Assembly: GCF_016124325.1 (NCBI RefSeq)
Contig: NZ_WGNY01000007.1
Location: 18,429 to 82,428, forward strand
Direction of reading: 5' to 3'
Source of the DNA: Phenylobacterium sp.
GTDB lineage: Bacteria > Pseudomonadota > Alphaproteobacteria > Caulobacterales > Caulobacteraceae
DNA: 64,000 nt
The notes below the pieces were generated by a model. That model was not told the origin of the DNA, did no database searches, and saw nothing but the letters and a program-made list of their open reading frames with translations. Of the stretch, positions 7,352-19,408 are shown in pieces (position 1 is the stretch's first letter; each line of letters begins with the position of its first letter). Position numbers and translations under genes: made by a program.

Positions 7352-10300
7352 CCCGCTACGCCGAGCTGCAGGCCACGACCAACTTCGCCTTCCTGCGCGG
7401 GGCCTCGCACCCGCACGAGCTGGTGGCGACGGCGGCGGCGCTGGGGATCGAGGCGATCGGGATCTGCGATCGCAACAGCCTGGCCGGGGTGGTGCGCGCC
7501 TGGTCCGAGATGCGTCGGCTGAACGAGGGCGGGCGCCCGATCCGCGCGCTCACCGGCTGCCGCCTCGACTTCGCCGACGGGACCCCCAGCCTGCTGGTCT
7601 ATCCCTCCGACCGCGAGGCCTACGGCCGGCTCACCCGGCTGCTCACCGCCGGCCAGCTCCGCGCCGAGAAGGGCGCGTGCGAGCTGCATTGGGAGGACTT
7701 CCTGGCCCATGCCGAGGGCCAGCTCGCCCTGGTGGTTCCGCCCGAGCGGCTGGACGCGGCGTTCGAACACGACCTGAAGCGGATCGTCGGCGACCTGCCC
7801 GACGCCTGGCTCGCGGCCTCGCGCGGCTATGGCGCGCGCGACCTGAAGCGGCTCTCGCATCTGGCCGCCCTGGCCGAGGCGGCCGGCGCGCCGATGGTCG
7901 CCACCGGCGACGTGCTCTACCACGGCCCCGAGCGGCGGCCCCTGCAGGACGTGCTGACCTGCATCCGCGAGGGCTGCACGATCCACGAGGCGGGCCTGCG
8001 GCTCGCCGCCAACGCCGAGCGGCACCTCAAGGGCCCCGACGAGATGGCCCGCCTGTTCGCCCGCTTTCCCGGAGCCGTGGAGCGCAGCGCCGAGATCGCC
8101 GGACGGATCGGCTTCGACCTCTCCCAGCTGCGCTACGAATATCCCGACGAGCCGGTGCCGCCGGGCAAGACCGCCATCCAGCACCTACGCGACCTGGCCT
8201 GGGCCGGCGCCGAGTGGCGCTATCCCGGCGGCGTCCCCGACAAGGTGAGGAAGCTGGTCCGGCACGAGCTGGACCTGATCGAGAAGCTCGACTTCCCCAA
8301 CTACTTCCTGACCGTCCACGACATCGTCCGCTGGGCGCGCGAGCAGGACATCCTCTGCCAGGGGCGCGGCTCGGCGGCCAATTCCTGCGTCTGCTTCTGC
8401 CTGGGGATCACCTCGGTCGACCCCACCAAGCCCGACCAGGACCTGCTGTTCTCGCGTTTCATCTCGGAGAACCGGGGCGAGCCGCCCGATATCGACGTCG
8501 ACTTCGAGCACGAGCGGCGCGAGGAGGTGATGCAGTACGTCTACCGCCGCTATGGCCGCCACCGCGCCGCCATCGTGGCGACCGTCATCCACTACCGCCC
8601 GCGCATGGCGATCCGCCAGGTGGGCAAGGCGCTGGGCCTGACCGAGGACATCACCGCCGCCCTGGCCAACACCGTCTGGGGCAGCTACGGCGACGGGGTC
8701 CCCGACGAGCATATCCGCCAGGCCGGGCTGGACCCCGACGCCCCCGAGATCCGCCGCGCCACGGCGCTGGCCCACCAGCTCCTGGGCTTCCCCCGCCACC
8801 TGTCGCAGCACGTGGGCGGCTATGTGCTGACCAAGCGGCGGCTGGACGAGACCGTGCCGATCGGCAACGCCGCGATGGAGGACCGCACCTTCATCGAATG
8901 GGACAAGGACGACATCGACGCCCTGTCGCTGATGAAGGTGGACGTGCTGGCGCTGGGCATGCTGACGGCGATCCGCAAGGCGTTCGAGATGCTGCCGCCG
9001 CTGCCGGACGGCCGGCGCATCACCGACATCGCCCACATCCCGCAGGAGGACCCGGAGGTCTACGAGATGCTGTGCCACGCCGATTCTGTCGGCGTGTTCC
9101 AGGTGGAGAGCCGCGCGCAGATGTCGATGCTGCCAAGGCTGAAGCCCCGGAAGTTCTACGACCTGGTCATCGAGGTGGCGATCGTGCGGCCCGGGCCGAT
9201 CCAGGGCGACATGGTCCACCCGTACCTCAAGCGCCGCGACGGGATCGAGCCGGTCTCCTTCCCCCGCCCGGCGCCCGAATACCCGCAGGACGAGATGGAA
9301 TCGATCCTGGGGAAGACCATGGGGGTGCCGCTGTTCCAGGAGCAGGCCATGCGCGTGGCCATCGTCGGCGCCGAATTCTCCGACAACGACGCCGACGGCC
9401 TGCGCCGCTCGATGGCCACCTTCCGCAACATGGGCACGGTCGGCGAGTACGGCGTGAAGTTCGTCGAGGGCATGATCCGGCGCGGCTACGATCGCGAATT
9501 CGCCGAGCGCTGCTTCAAGCAGATCGAGGGCTTCGGCTCGTACGGCTTCCCGGAGAGCCACGCGATCAGCTTCGCGCTGCTGGTCTACGCCTCGGCCTGG
9601 ATCAAGCGCCACCACCCCGACGCCTTCTGCGCGGCGCTCCTCAACAGCCAGCCGATGGGCTTCTACCAGCCGGCCCAGCTGGTCCGCGACGCGCGCGAAC
9701 ACGGGGTGGAGGTGCGCCCGCCCGACGTCATGGCCAGCGACTGGGACTGCACGCTGGAGGAATGCTCCTCCCCCGAAGGGAACGCTTCGGGGGAGGGGGA
9801 CCGCGAAGCGGTGGAGGGGGCGCAAGGCGATCTGCTTCCATCGGGCTCGATGCCCCCTCCGTCTCGTCGCGTGCCGCGCCGAGCCACCTCCCCCGTCGCC
9901 TCCGCGACGAGGGAGGAGCGAGCGCACCCTCTCCGCGCCGTCCGCCTGGGCCTGCGACAGGTGAAGGGGCTCAAGGAAGCCGACGGCGTGGCGCTGGCGA
10001 AGGCCCGCGAGGCCGGGGCGCGGACGGTGGAGGACTTCGCTCGTCGCAGCGGCGTGTCGCGCCGGGCGCTGGAGCTGCTGGCCGAGGCCGACGCCTTCCG
10101 CGGGATCGGGCTCGACCGCCGCGCGGCGCTGTGGGCGGTGAAGGGATTGGCCGGCGAATGGCGCGCCGAGCGCGACGCCCCGCTGCTGCTGCGCCAGAAC
10201 CTCCAGGAGGTCCAGGTCGAGCTGCCGCTGATGAACCTGCCGCAGCATGTGGTGGAGGACTATCGCACCACCAGCCTGTCGCTGAAGGCCCACCCTGTCG

Positions 10301-10701
10301 GCTTCTTCCGCGAAGACCTGGCGCGGGCGAAGGTTTTCCCCTGCATGGCGCTGCGCACCGCGCGCGACCGCCGCCGGCTTTCGGTGGGCGGGCTGGTGCT
10401 GGTGCGCCAGCGGCCGGGCACCGCCAAGGGCGTGGTGTTCATGACCCTGGAGGACGAGACGGGCGTCGCCAACATCGTCGTCTGGCGCGACGCCTTCGAA
10501 GCCAACCGCCGCCTCGTGATGACCTCGTCCTTCGTGGTGGTCCACGGCCAGGTCCAGCGCGAGGGCGAGGTGATCCACCTGGTGGCCGAACGCTTCACCG
10601 ACCTGTCCGGCCGGCTCTCCGAGCTGCGCGACGACGAAGGCGCGATCACCGCGCGCACCAAGGTCCAGGGCGGCCTGATCCGCAGCCGCGACTTCCACTG
10701 A
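7348..10701 (+). CDS. dnaE2: DnaE2, error-prone DNA polymerase III alpha subunit, with inserted palindrome
   Basis: 1117 residues, slightly longer than usual for DnaE2. It has an N-terminal PHP domain ([33 protein letters not shown]), the polymerase core with [17 protein letters not shown] and [12 protein letters not shown] (catalytic aspartates near residue 382), [23 protein letters not shown], and a C-terminal OB fold ([25 protein letters not shown]). Residues about 806-858 ([12 protein letters not shown]... to ...TREERAHP) are low complexity, lie just before the LGLRQVKGL helix-hairpin-helix block, and coincide with the palindromic element. DnaE2 performs translesion synthesis with ImuA/ImuB after DNA damage. 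Confidence 0.95.
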   Translation: MTRYAELQATTNFAFLRGASHPHELVATAAALGIEAIGICDRNSLAGVVRAWSEMRRLNEGGRPIRALTGCRLDFADGTPSLLVYPSDREAYGRLTRLLTAGQLRAEKGACELHWEDFLAHAEGQLALVVPPERLDAAFEHDLKRIVGDLPDAWLAASRGYGARDLKRLSHLAALAEAAGAPMVATGDVLYHGPERRPLQDVLTCIREGCTIHEAGLRLAANAERHLKGPDEMARLFARFPGAVERSAEIAGRIGFDLSQLRYEYPDEPVPPGKTAIQHLRDLAWAGAEWRYPGGVPDKVRKLVRHELDLIEKLDFPNYFLTVHDIVRWAREQDILCQGRGSAANSCVCFCLGITSVDPTKPDQDLLFSRFISENRGEPPDIDVDFEHERREEVMQYVYRRYGRHRAAIVATVIHYRPRMAIRQVGKALGLTEDITAALANTVWGSYGDGVPDEHIRQAGLDPDAPEIRRATALAHQLLGFPRHLSQHVGGYVLTKRRLDETVPIGNAAMEDRTFIEWDKDDIDALSLMKVDVLALGMLTAIRKAFEMLPPLPDGRRITDIAHIPQEDPEVYEMLCHADSVGVFQVESRAQMSMLPRLKPRKFYDLVIEVAIVRPGPIQGDMVHPYLKRRDGIEPVSFPRPAPEYPQDEMESILGKTMGVPLFQEQAMRVAIVGAEFSDNDADGLRRSMATFRNMGTVGEYGVKFVEGMIRRGYDREFAERCFKQIEGFGSYGFPESHAISFALLVYASAWIKRHHPDAFCAALLNSQPMGFYQPAQLVRDAREHGVEVRPPDVMASDWDCTLEECSSPEGNASGEGDREAVEGAQGDLLPSGSMPPPSRRVPRRATSPVASATREERAHPLRAVRLGLRQVKGLKEADGVALAKAREAGARTVEDFARRSGVSRRALELLAEADAFRGIGLDRRAALWAVKGLAGEWRAERDAPLLLRQNLQEVQVELPLMNLPQHVVEDYRTTSLSLKAHPVGFFREDLARAKVFPCMALRTARDRRRLSVGGLVLVRQRPGTAKGVVFMTLEDETGVANIVVWRDAFEANRRLVMTSSFVVVHGQVQREGEVIHLVAERFTDLSGRLSELRDDEGAITARTKVQGGLIRSRDFH
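9764..9921. repeat. In-frame palindromic element inside dnaE2
   Basis: It contains the hairpin CTCCCCCGAAG/CTTCGGGGGAG (9768-9778, 9785-9795), CCGC-GAA-GCGG, an inverted pair GGAGGGGGC (9813-9821) and GCCCCCTCC (9852-9860), and CCTCCCCCGTCGC/GCGACGAGGGAGG (9887-9899, 9904-9916, one mismatch). It shares end motifs and CGAGGGAGGAGCGA with the imuB copy but is a different mosaic arrangement. Roughly 53 codons are added, and the DnaE2 frame resumes cleanly. Confidence 0.8.
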
Positions 10702-10731
10702 TTGACCGAAAAAGCGGTATGGTCCTAAGGT
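10702..10731 (+). promoter_or_regulatory. Possible sigma70-type promoter for the carboxylesterase gene
   Basis: TTGACC (10702-10707) starts immediately after the dnaE2 stop, followed after 18 bases by TAAGGT (10726-10731). It lies 74 bases before the esterase ATG. The hexamers are good but not proof; the call rests on motif match only. Confidence 0.35.
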
Positions 10732-10804
10732 CCGCGCCAAGGGGAGCGGCGGGGCCAGACGCGCATCCCCAGCGTGCCGCAAGCCTGGCCTGGAGGACGT
10801 CGCC

Positions 10805-12451
10805 ATGGCCGAGAAGGGCTCCCTTTCCGCCGACCGCCGCACCGTGATCGCCGCCGCCGGCGCGCTGGCCGCCGCGGCAGCCGCCCCGAAGGCCCTGGCG
10901 CAGGAGCGCCCGGTCAGCGGGCTCGCCACCGGCGCCGGCGCCAGCAAGCTGTTCGCCGCCACCGAGATTGCGTCGGGCAAGGTGATGGGCATCGCCAACG
11001 GCCCGATCTGGGAGTTCCGCGGCATCCCCTACGGCGCGCCGACCGGCGGCAAGAACCGCTACATGCCGCCCAAGCCGCCGGCGCCGTGGCGGGGCGTGCG
11101 CGAATGTTTCGCCTTCGGCCAGGTCTGCCCTCAGGTGCAGGCCGACATCCGCGGCGAGTACGGCCAGCTGATCCAGTGGGACCGGCAGGTCGGCGGCATG
11201 GGCGAGGACTGCCTGGTCCTGAACGTCTGGACGCCCAAGCTGGACCGCGGTGCGAAGAAGCCGGTGTTCGTCTCGTTCCACGGGGGTGGCTTTGCGACGG
11301 GATCGGGCAATGCGCCGGGCTTCGACGGCAAGAACCTCGCCTACTACGCCGACGCCGTGGTGGTGACGATCAACCACCGCCTGGCCGCCTACGGCTATGC
11401 GGGCCTGCACGAGGCCGGCGCGCCGGACGCCTTCAGGTACGCCGGGGTGTGCGGCGCGCTCGACATGGTGGCCTCCCTGGAATGGGTGAAGGCCAATATC
11501 GAGGCGTTCGGGGGCGATCCAGGCGCGGTGATGATCTTCGGCCAATCGGGCGGCGGGGCGAAGACCTCGACCGTGCTGGCCATGCCGCCAGCCAAGGGCC
11601 TGTTCCACCGCGCGGGCGTTCAGTCGGGCTCGGCCGTTCGCCTGGCGACGCCGGAAGCCGGCGCGGCCATGGCCGAGAAGCTGCTCAAGCAGCTCGGCCT
11701 GACGCCGAAGACCGCCGGCGACATCCAGAAGAAGACCTGGCGGGAAATCCTCGAGGCCCAGACGGTCGCCGGCGCCAACTTCGCGCCGGTGATCGGGACC
11801 GACGCCCTGCCGCACCATCCCTTCGATCCGAAGGCGCCCGAAGAGTCGCACGACGTGCCCATGATCGTCTCGACGACGCTGGAGGACGCCGCCCTGTCGC
11901 TGACCAACTTCGATCTCACCGAGGCGGGGCTGGTCGAGCTGCTCGACAAGCGGTTCAAGGGCCAGGGCAAGGAGATCGCCGCGCTCTACCGGCGCTACGA
12001 TCCGATCGCTACGCCGTTCCTGATCCAGGCCCAGGTGTTCACCGACTCCGGCTTCCGGCGCGGCGCGTTCCTCCAGGCGACGCGCAAGGCGGCGGCCGGC
12101 GGGGCCCCCGTCTACATGTACCAGTGGAACTGGCGCACGCCGGCCTACGACGGCAAGTTCGGCGCGGTGCACGGCATCGACGTCTCGGCCAGCTTCCACT
12201 CGTACCGCGACGCGTTCTTCGCCGGCTCGACGTCGGGCAAGCGGATGGCCGACCGGCTGGCCTCGGCCTGGAGCGCCTTCGTGCGGACCGGCGACCCCAA
12301 CAATCCGCACCTGCCGCCGTGGAGCCCCTACGACGACGCCGGGCGGGCGGTGATGATCTTCGACGAGGACACCCACCAGGAGCTCAGTCCGCGCGCCGAG
12401 ATCCGCGCCTATTGGGACGCGCATGCGCCCTCCGGCGGGCCGTTCGGCTAG
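10805..12451 (+). CDS. Exported type-B carboxylesterase
   Basis: 548 residues of the carboxylesterase/para-nitrobenzyl-esterase family. The N-terminus ADRRTVIAAAGALAAAAAAP looks like a twin-arginine signal, suggesting a folded periplasmic product. EDCLVLNVWTP and VSFHGGGFATGSG (oxyanion region) are present. The nucleophile elbow reads IFGQSGGGAK (serine near residue 248), unlike the usual GESAGG found in the paralogue at 13.9-15.5 kb. A histidine candidate lies in AVHGIDVSASFH. It hydrolyses an unknown ester. GGAGG lies 7 bases before the ATG. It is followed by the BNR/MoaD pair. Confidence 0.85.
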   Translation: MAEKGSLSADRRTVIAAAGALAAAAAAPKALAQERPVSGLATGAGASKLFAATEIASGKVMGIANGPIWEFRGIPYGAPTGGKNRYMPPKPPAPWRGVRECFAFGQVCPQVQADIRGEYGQLIQWDRQVGGMGEDCLVLNVWTPKLDRGAKKPVFVSFHGGGFATGSGNAPGFDGKNLAYYADAVVVTINHRLAAYGYAGLHEAGAPDAFRYAGVCGALDMVASLEWVKANIEAFGGDPGAVMIFGQSGGGAKTSTVLAMPPAKGLFHRAGVQSGSAVRLATPEAGAAMAEKLLKQLGLTPKTAGDIQKKTWREILEAQTVAGANFAPVIGTDALPHHPFDPKAPEESHDVPMIVSTTLEDAALSLTNFDLTEAGLVELLDKRFKGQGKEIAALYRRYDPIATPFLIQAQVFTDSGFRRGAFLQATRKAAAGGAPVYMYQWNWRTPAYDGKFGAVHGIDVSASFHSYRDAFFAGSTSGKRMADRLASAWSAFVRTGDPNNPHLPPWSPYDDAGRAVMIFDEDTHQELSPRAEIRAYWDAHAPSGGPFG

Positions 12452-12537
12452 AACGCCGTTCCATCAACTTGACGTCCTTGGCGTCTGATGTCGGAGTCCG
12501 CCCTCCCGGCGCGTCTTGAAGGGGGAGGAACCTCATC

Positions 12538-13656
12538 ATGTCAGACGCCATCAGACTGCTCGTTGGGACCCGAAAGGGCGCCTGGACCCTGGAAAGCGAC
12601 GCGGCGCGGGCGAGCTGGCGTGTCGAGGGGCCCCTGTTCCTGGGCCAGATCATCAACCACTTCGTCCGCGATCCGCGCGACGCCAGGACGCTGCTGATGG
12701 CGGCGTCGACGGGACACCTGGGTCCGACGATCCTGCGCTCGACCGACGACGGCAAGACCTGGGCCGAGGCGAGCCGGCCGCCGGCGTTTCCCAAGGGCGA
12801 TCCCCATGGCCGCTCCGTCGACCACTCGTTCTGGCTGGAGCCCGGCCACCCCGACGAACCGGGCGTCTGGTGGGCGGGCGTCTCACCGCCGGCCCTGTTC
12901 CGCAGCGCCGACGGCGGCGACACCTGGGAGAGCGTAGAGGGCCTGAACCTGCATCCCAAGGCCATGGACTGGTTCCCGCCCGAAGGCGGCACGCCCGACG
13001 GCGCGATCCTCAATCAGGTGATCATCGACCCCCGCGACGCGCGCCACATGTATCTGGCCACCTGCTCGGCCGGCGTGCTCGAGACCACCGACCAGGGCGC
13101 GACCTGGCGGCCGCTGAACCAGAACGTCCGCTGCGACTTCTTCCCCGACCCCTATCCGGAATACGGCCAGGACAGCCATTTCGTGGCGCTCGCCCCCACC
13201 GACCCCGACCGGCTCTGGCAGCAGAACCACTGCGGGATCTACCGGCTCGATCGGCCCGGCGAGCGGTGGGAACGGATCGGCGAGGCCATGCCGAAGGAGG
13301 TCGGCGACATCGGCTTCACCATCGTGCCCCACGCGCGCGACCGCGACACCGCCTGGGTCTGGCCCATGGACGGCACGGAGGTCTGGCCGCGAGTGAGCCC
13401 GGGCGGGCGGCCCGCCGCCTACCGAACCCGCGACGGCGGCGCTTCGTGGGAGCGGCAGGACAAGGGCTTCCCCGCCGTGCAGGGCTGGTTCACCGTCAAG
13501 CGCCAGGCGTTCTGCGCCGATGCGCGCGACCCCATGGGCCTCTATATCGGCACCACCGGCGGCGAGGTGTGGATGACCGGCGACGAAGGCGGGAACTGGC
13601 GGCAGATCTGCGCCCACCTGCCCGAGATCTATTCGGTGACGGCCACGCCCGCATGA
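12538..13656 (+). CDS. BNR-repeat (sialidase-like beta-propeller) protein
   Basis: 372 residues with repeated Asp-box motifs: RSTDDGKTWAEA, RSADGGDTWESV, ETTDQGATWRPL, RTRDGGASWERQ and MTGDEGGNWRQI. This is the pattern of WD40/YVTN/BNR-like glycosyl-hydrolase propellers. No signal peptide is visible (MSDAIRLLVGTRKGAW), so it is probably cytoplasmic and may not be a sialidase. GGGGGAGG precedes the ATG. Its stop overlaps the start of the MoaD-like gene (ATGA), so the two are translationally coupled. The function is unknown. Confidence 0.8.
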   Translation: MSDAIRLLVGTRKGAWTLESDAARASWRVEGPLFLGQIINHFVRDPRDARTLLMAASTGHLGPTILRSTDDGKTWAEASRPPAFPKGDPHGRSVDHSFWLEPGHPDEPGVWWAGVSPPALFRSADGGDTWESVEGLNLHPKAMDWFPPEGGTPDGAILNQVIIDPRDARHMYLATCSAGVLETTDQGATWRPLNQNVRCDFFPDPYPEYGQDSHFVALAPTDPDRLWQQNHCGIYRLDRPGERWERIGEAMPKEVGDIGFTIVPHARDRDTAWVWPMDGTEVWPRVSPGGRPAAYRTRDGGASWERQDKGFPAVQGWFTVKRQAFCADARDPMGLYIGTTGGEVWMTGDEGGNWRQICAHLPEIYSVTATPA

Positions 13657-13916
13657 TCCGCGTGTCGATCCCCTCGCAGCTGATCGCCTACACCGACGGC
13701 GCCACCCGGGTGGAAGCCGACGGCGCGACCGTGGCGGCCGTGCTCGACGACCTGGACCGGCGCTTTCCGGGCCTGAAGTTCCGCGTGATCGACGAGCAGG
13801 ACCGCATCCGCCGCCACATGCGCATCTTCGTCGGCCAGGACGAAGCCAGGCGCGTGGACGTACCAGTCCGTAACGGCGGCGAGGTCCTGATCTTCGGCGC
13901 GCTCAGCGGCGGCTGA
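13653..13916 (+). CDS. MoaD/ThiS-family ubiquitin-like protein
   Basis: 87 residues. RVSIPSQLIAYTDGATRVEA, TVAAVLDDLDRRFPGLKFRVID and VLIFGALSGG fit the beta-grasp sulfur-carrier fold, and the protein ends exactly at a Gly-Gly, the residue pair that is adenylated and thiocarboxylated in MoaD/ThiS. No moeB, thiF, moaE or thiG is present in the window. It is coupled by a 4-base overlap to the BNR propeller gene, so a dedicated role with that protein is likely but not known. Confidence 0.8.
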   Translation: MIRVSIPSQLIAYTDGATRVEADGATVAAVLDDLDRRFPGLKFRVIDEQDRIRRHMRIFVGQDEARRVDVPVRNGGEVLIFGALSGG

Positions 13917-13919
13917 CGC

Positions 13920-15452
<1,533 letters not shown>

Positions 15453-15597
15453 GACGTTTCCCCAGAGCCGATTTTTCGAAGTTCCGGTCCAATTAGACAG
15501 CGGCTGTTTCGCCAATGTGTCCGGAATGCGCGACGGACCTTGCCCCCTGGCGCGGGGCGCGCCTAGCCTCCTCGCGCAACCTGGGAGAGGCGACACG

Positions 15598-15969
15598 ATG
15601 CGCAGACGGACAGCGATGATCGGAGCGGGCGTCGCGGCGCTCGCCCTGGCGGCGGGCGCAGCTTGGGCGGCCGATGCGCCCGCCTATGTGGTCAACGAGA
15701 TCAACGTGACCGACGCGGCGAAGTTCGGGACTTACGTCGCCCAGGTGCCGGCCACCTTCGCGCCGTTCGGCGGCGAGTATGTGATCCGCGGCGGCGCGCC
15801 CGAGGCGGTGCACGGCGGGGAGCCGCCGCAGCGGCTGGTGGTGCTGAAGTTCCCCAGCCGGGAGAAGGCCCGCGCCTGGCGCGCCTCGCCCGCCTATCAG
15901 GCGATCCTGCCGATCCGGGAGGCCTCGTCCACCAGCCGGGTCTACATCGTCGACGGCTACGTCCCTTAG
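15598..15969 (+). CDS. DUF1330-family exported protein
   Basis: 123 residues. The start at 15598 has GGGAGAGG 7 bases upstream. A signal peptide (RRTAMIGAGVAALALAAGAAWA) is followed by a ferredoxin-like dabb-type domain: YVVNEINVTDAAKFGTYV, PFGGEYVIRGG, RLVVLKFPSREKARAWRASP and SRVYIVDGY match DUF1330. The role is unknown. It is divergent from the carboxylesterase. Its stop TAG (15967-15969) overlaps the TAA of the next gene on the opposite strand (15966-15968). Confidence 0.8.
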   Translation: MRRRTAMIGAGVAALALAAGAAWAADAPAYVVNEINVTDAAKFGTYVAQVPATFAPFGGEYVIRGGAPEAVHGGEPPQRLVVLKFPSREKARAWRASPAYQAILPIREASSTSRVYIVDGYVP

Positions 15970-16157
15970 GAGTGGGCGGCGGGGACGTGCGGCGCGGTGG
16001 CCATCTTCTGCGCGCCGGCCGCGTCGGCGGGCTGGCCGGATTCCACCGTGTGGATCACCCCGAACACCAGGGCGACGAAGATCGCGCAGGCCACGGTCAC
16101 CGGCGGGACCAGGACGAGAATGCGACCGGGCGTGGCGAGACCCTTGGGCATGGGCAT
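15966..16157 (-). CDS. Small single-span membrane protein
   Basis: 63 residues from the ATG at 16157, preferred because AGGAG lies 6 bases before it. One hydrophobic segment (ILVLVPPVTVACAIFVALVFGVI, shown in part) is followed by a short polar tail, VESGQPADAAGAQKMATAP. I do not recognise the family. It lies 49 bases downstream of the LigD polymerase gene on the same strand and may be co-transcribed with it. Confidence 0.6.
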   Translation of the reverse strand: MPMPKGLATPGRILVLVPPVTVACAIFVALVFGVIHTVESGQPADAAGAQKMATAPHVPAAHS

Positions 16158-16206
16158 GGCGGACTCCTGACGAAACACCCTCTCGACGGACGTTCCGGGG
16201 GAGGGT

Positions 16207-17115
16207 TCAGCCGCGCTTGAACGCCGCGATCGCGTCGGAAAGAGGGCGCGCGGCCTCTTCGTAGCCGGCCCAGGCCTTGGTGCGCTTCAAGCGGGCAGGG
16301 GCCGTGCGGAGGGTGAACGCCAGGGGATCGAGCCCCTGGCGGACCTGGCCCCAGGTCAGCGGGAACGAGACCGGCGCCAGGGGCCGCGCACGTGGCGACA
16401 GCGGCGCCACAGCCGTCGCCATCCGGTCGTTGCGAAGATAGTCGAGGAAGATGCGCCCCTTGCGCTTCTCCTTGGCCATGGAGACCACGTAGCGGTCGGG
16501 GTCGTCGGCGGCGATGGCGTCGCAGACCGCGCGGGCGAACCGCTTCGCCGCCGCCCAGTCGCAACCGCCGGGCACGATCGGCGTCACCACATGCAGGCCC
16601 TTGCCGCCGGTGGTCTTGCAGAAGGCGACGAGGCCGGCCGCGTCCAGCCGCGCTTTCACGGCCCGGGCGGCTTCCGCCACGCGATCGAAGGGCAAGCCTT
16701 CGTCGGGATCGAGGTCGAACACCAGGCGACCGGGAACCTCCGGCTCGCCGGGCGCGCAATTCCAGGGATGCAGTTCCAGGACCCCGATCTGGGCCAGCGC
16801 CGCCAGGGCCTCCAGGCGATCCACCTGCAGGTAGGGTTCGTCGTCGCCGGCCACCTCCACCTGGGTAATCAGGCCCGGCACGCCCCGGCCCGCATGGCGC
16901 TGGAAGAAGCGGTCGCCGCCGAGGCCCTCCGGCGCGCGGATCATCGAGCAGGGCCGGCCTCGGATATGCTCCAGCATCCACGGCCCGACGGTCTCGAAAT
17001 AGCGCGCGAGATCCAGCTTGGTGATCGGCCGGCCCTCGCCGTCGTCGGGCCACAGCGGCCGGTCGGCGTGGGTGAGGCTCACGCCCATCACGGTCGGATC
17101 GTCGGCCTCCGCCAC
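16207..17115 (-). CDS. LigD polymerase/primase domain as a separate protein
   Basis: 302 residues, GTG start at 17115. [44 protein letters not shown] (the catalytic DxD), [14 protein letters not shown] and [19 protein letters not shown] are the motifs of the archaeo-eukaryotic primase-like domain of LigD. It adds nucleotides at double-strand-break ends during non-homologous end joining. It follows the phosphoesterase ORF after only 6 bases. The ATP-dependent ligase domain normally joined to these two is absent, and no ku gene is present in the window. Confidence 0.9.
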   Translation of the reverse strand: MAEADDPTVMGVSLTHADRPLWPDDGEGRPITKLDLARYFETVGPWMLEHIRGRPCSMIRAPEGLGGDRFFQRHAGRGVPGLITQVEVAGDDEPYLQVDRLEALAALAQIGVLELHPWNCAPGEPEVPGRLVFDLDPDEGLPFDRVAEAARAVKARLDAAGLVAFCKTTGGKGLHVVTPIVPGGCDWAAAKRFARAVCDAIAADDPDRYVVSMAKEKRKGRIFLDYLRNDRMATAVAPLSPRARPLAPVSFPLTWGQVRQGLDPLAFTLRTAPARLKRTKAWAGYEEAARPLSDAIAAFKRG

Positions 17116-17121
17116 CCTGCC

Positions 17122-17730
17122 CTACTCCGTCATGAACCGCGTGGGCGTCGGCCCTCCGCCCTCGGCGATGGCGGCCATGGTCCGGCCCGACGCCACCGAG
17201 GTCGTCTCCTCGTCCAGGATGGCCGCGCCGCCGTCGTCGACCGACCAGCCGTCATGGTGCTTGATCAGCAGCCAGTTGTCGCGTCGCTCGCCCTTGCGGC
17301 CCTTCATGCGCACCAGGACCCAGGACCCCTTCAGCCGTTCGCCGTCCAGGTCGAACTTGAGCTCGCCCGTCTTCAGCCCGTCCCGCGCGTCGCCTTCGGG
17401 CGTCCAGTAGCCGCGATCCCAGAGCATCACGGTCCCGCCGCCATATTCCCCCTGGGGGATGGTCCCTTCGAAATCGCCGTAGTCCAGCGGATGATCCTCC
17501 ACTTCGACCGCGAGACGCTTGTCGTGCGGATCGAGGGACGGGCCGCGGGTCACCGCCCAGGACTTGAAGACGCCGTCCAGTTCGAGACGCAGATCATAGT
17601 GGAGGCGGGTGGCGTCGTGCTTCTGAATCACGAACCTAAGGCGTTTCGACGCCTGCGTCTTGGCGGCGTCCTTCGGCTCGGTCGTCTTTGCGAAATCCCG
17701 CATGGACCGGTAGCGGGTGAGCGTGTCCAT
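17122..17730 (-). CDS. LigD 3'-phosphoesterase domain as a separate protein
   Basis: 202 residues. FVIQKHDATRLHYDLRLELD, VTRGPSLDPHDKRLAVEVEDHPLDY (given in part), IPQGEYGGGTVMLWDRGYW and GSWVLVRMKG are the conserved blocks of the LigD phosphoesterase; the histidine and aspartates that bind manganese are in the first two. It trims 3' ribonucleotides or phosphates at broken ends. The protein ends at TPTRFMTE and does not continue into a ligase domain. It is 4 bases downstream of otsA on the same strand, and its operon mate is the polymerase ORF. Confidence 0.9.
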   Translation of the reverse strand: MDTLTRYRSMRDFAKTTEPKDAAKTQASKRLRFVIQKHDATRLHYDLRLELDGVFKSWAVTRGPSLDPHDKRLAVEVEDHPLDYGDFEGTIPQGEYGGGTVMLWDRGYWTPEGDARDGLKTGELKFDLDGERLKGSWVLVRMKGRKGERRDNWLLIKHHDGWSVDDGGAAILDEETTSVASGRTMAAIAEGGGPTPTRFMTE

Positions 17731-17734
17731 GAGG

Positions 17735-19131
<1,397 letters not shown>

Positions 19132-19135
<4 letters not shown>

Positions 19136-19293
19136 CGCGCGGCCTCCAGCCAGTCCGGCAGTTCGTCGACGCTGGCGCCCTTCTTCCCGACGATCAACCC
19201 TTCGCCGGCCTGGGCCGGGCCTTTCGGGGCGAAGATTGCCAGCGAGCGGGCGACCGCAGGCGCTTCCAGCAAAATGAACCTCCCGGCAGGCAT
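19132..19293 (-). CDS. Short ORF coupled to otsA, unknown function
   Basis: 53 residues if begun at the ATG at 19293, or 46 residues from a TTG at 19272 that has a better-spaced GGGAGG site. The residues EGLIVGKKGASVDELPDWL look ordered and acidic at the end. The stop overlaps the otsA ATG by 4 bases, a strong sign of translational coupling. I do not recognise the family. It could be a small regulator or simply a leader for otsA. Confidence 0.4.
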
Positions 19294-19408
19294 GCCGACA
19301 CAACGCAGAGGCGAGCCGTTCGATCCCCGCGCCGAAACGCGGCCCGCCCCTTGACCGCGAAGCCGCCGCGCGCTCGTCTCCCGCCTCCGCGTCGCAAGAG
19401 GAAAGCCC

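Noticed and set aside
8185..11025. 946-codon open frame on the minus strand opposite dnaE2
   Set aside because: Shadow of dnaE2 codon usage; the protein text is low-complexity and unlike any family, while the plus strand has complete DnaE2 motifs.
12497..12530. CCTCCC...GGGGGAGG as another copy of the mutasome palindrome
   Set aside because: Only a few bases match, and the right half is simply the ribosome-binding site of the BNR gene.
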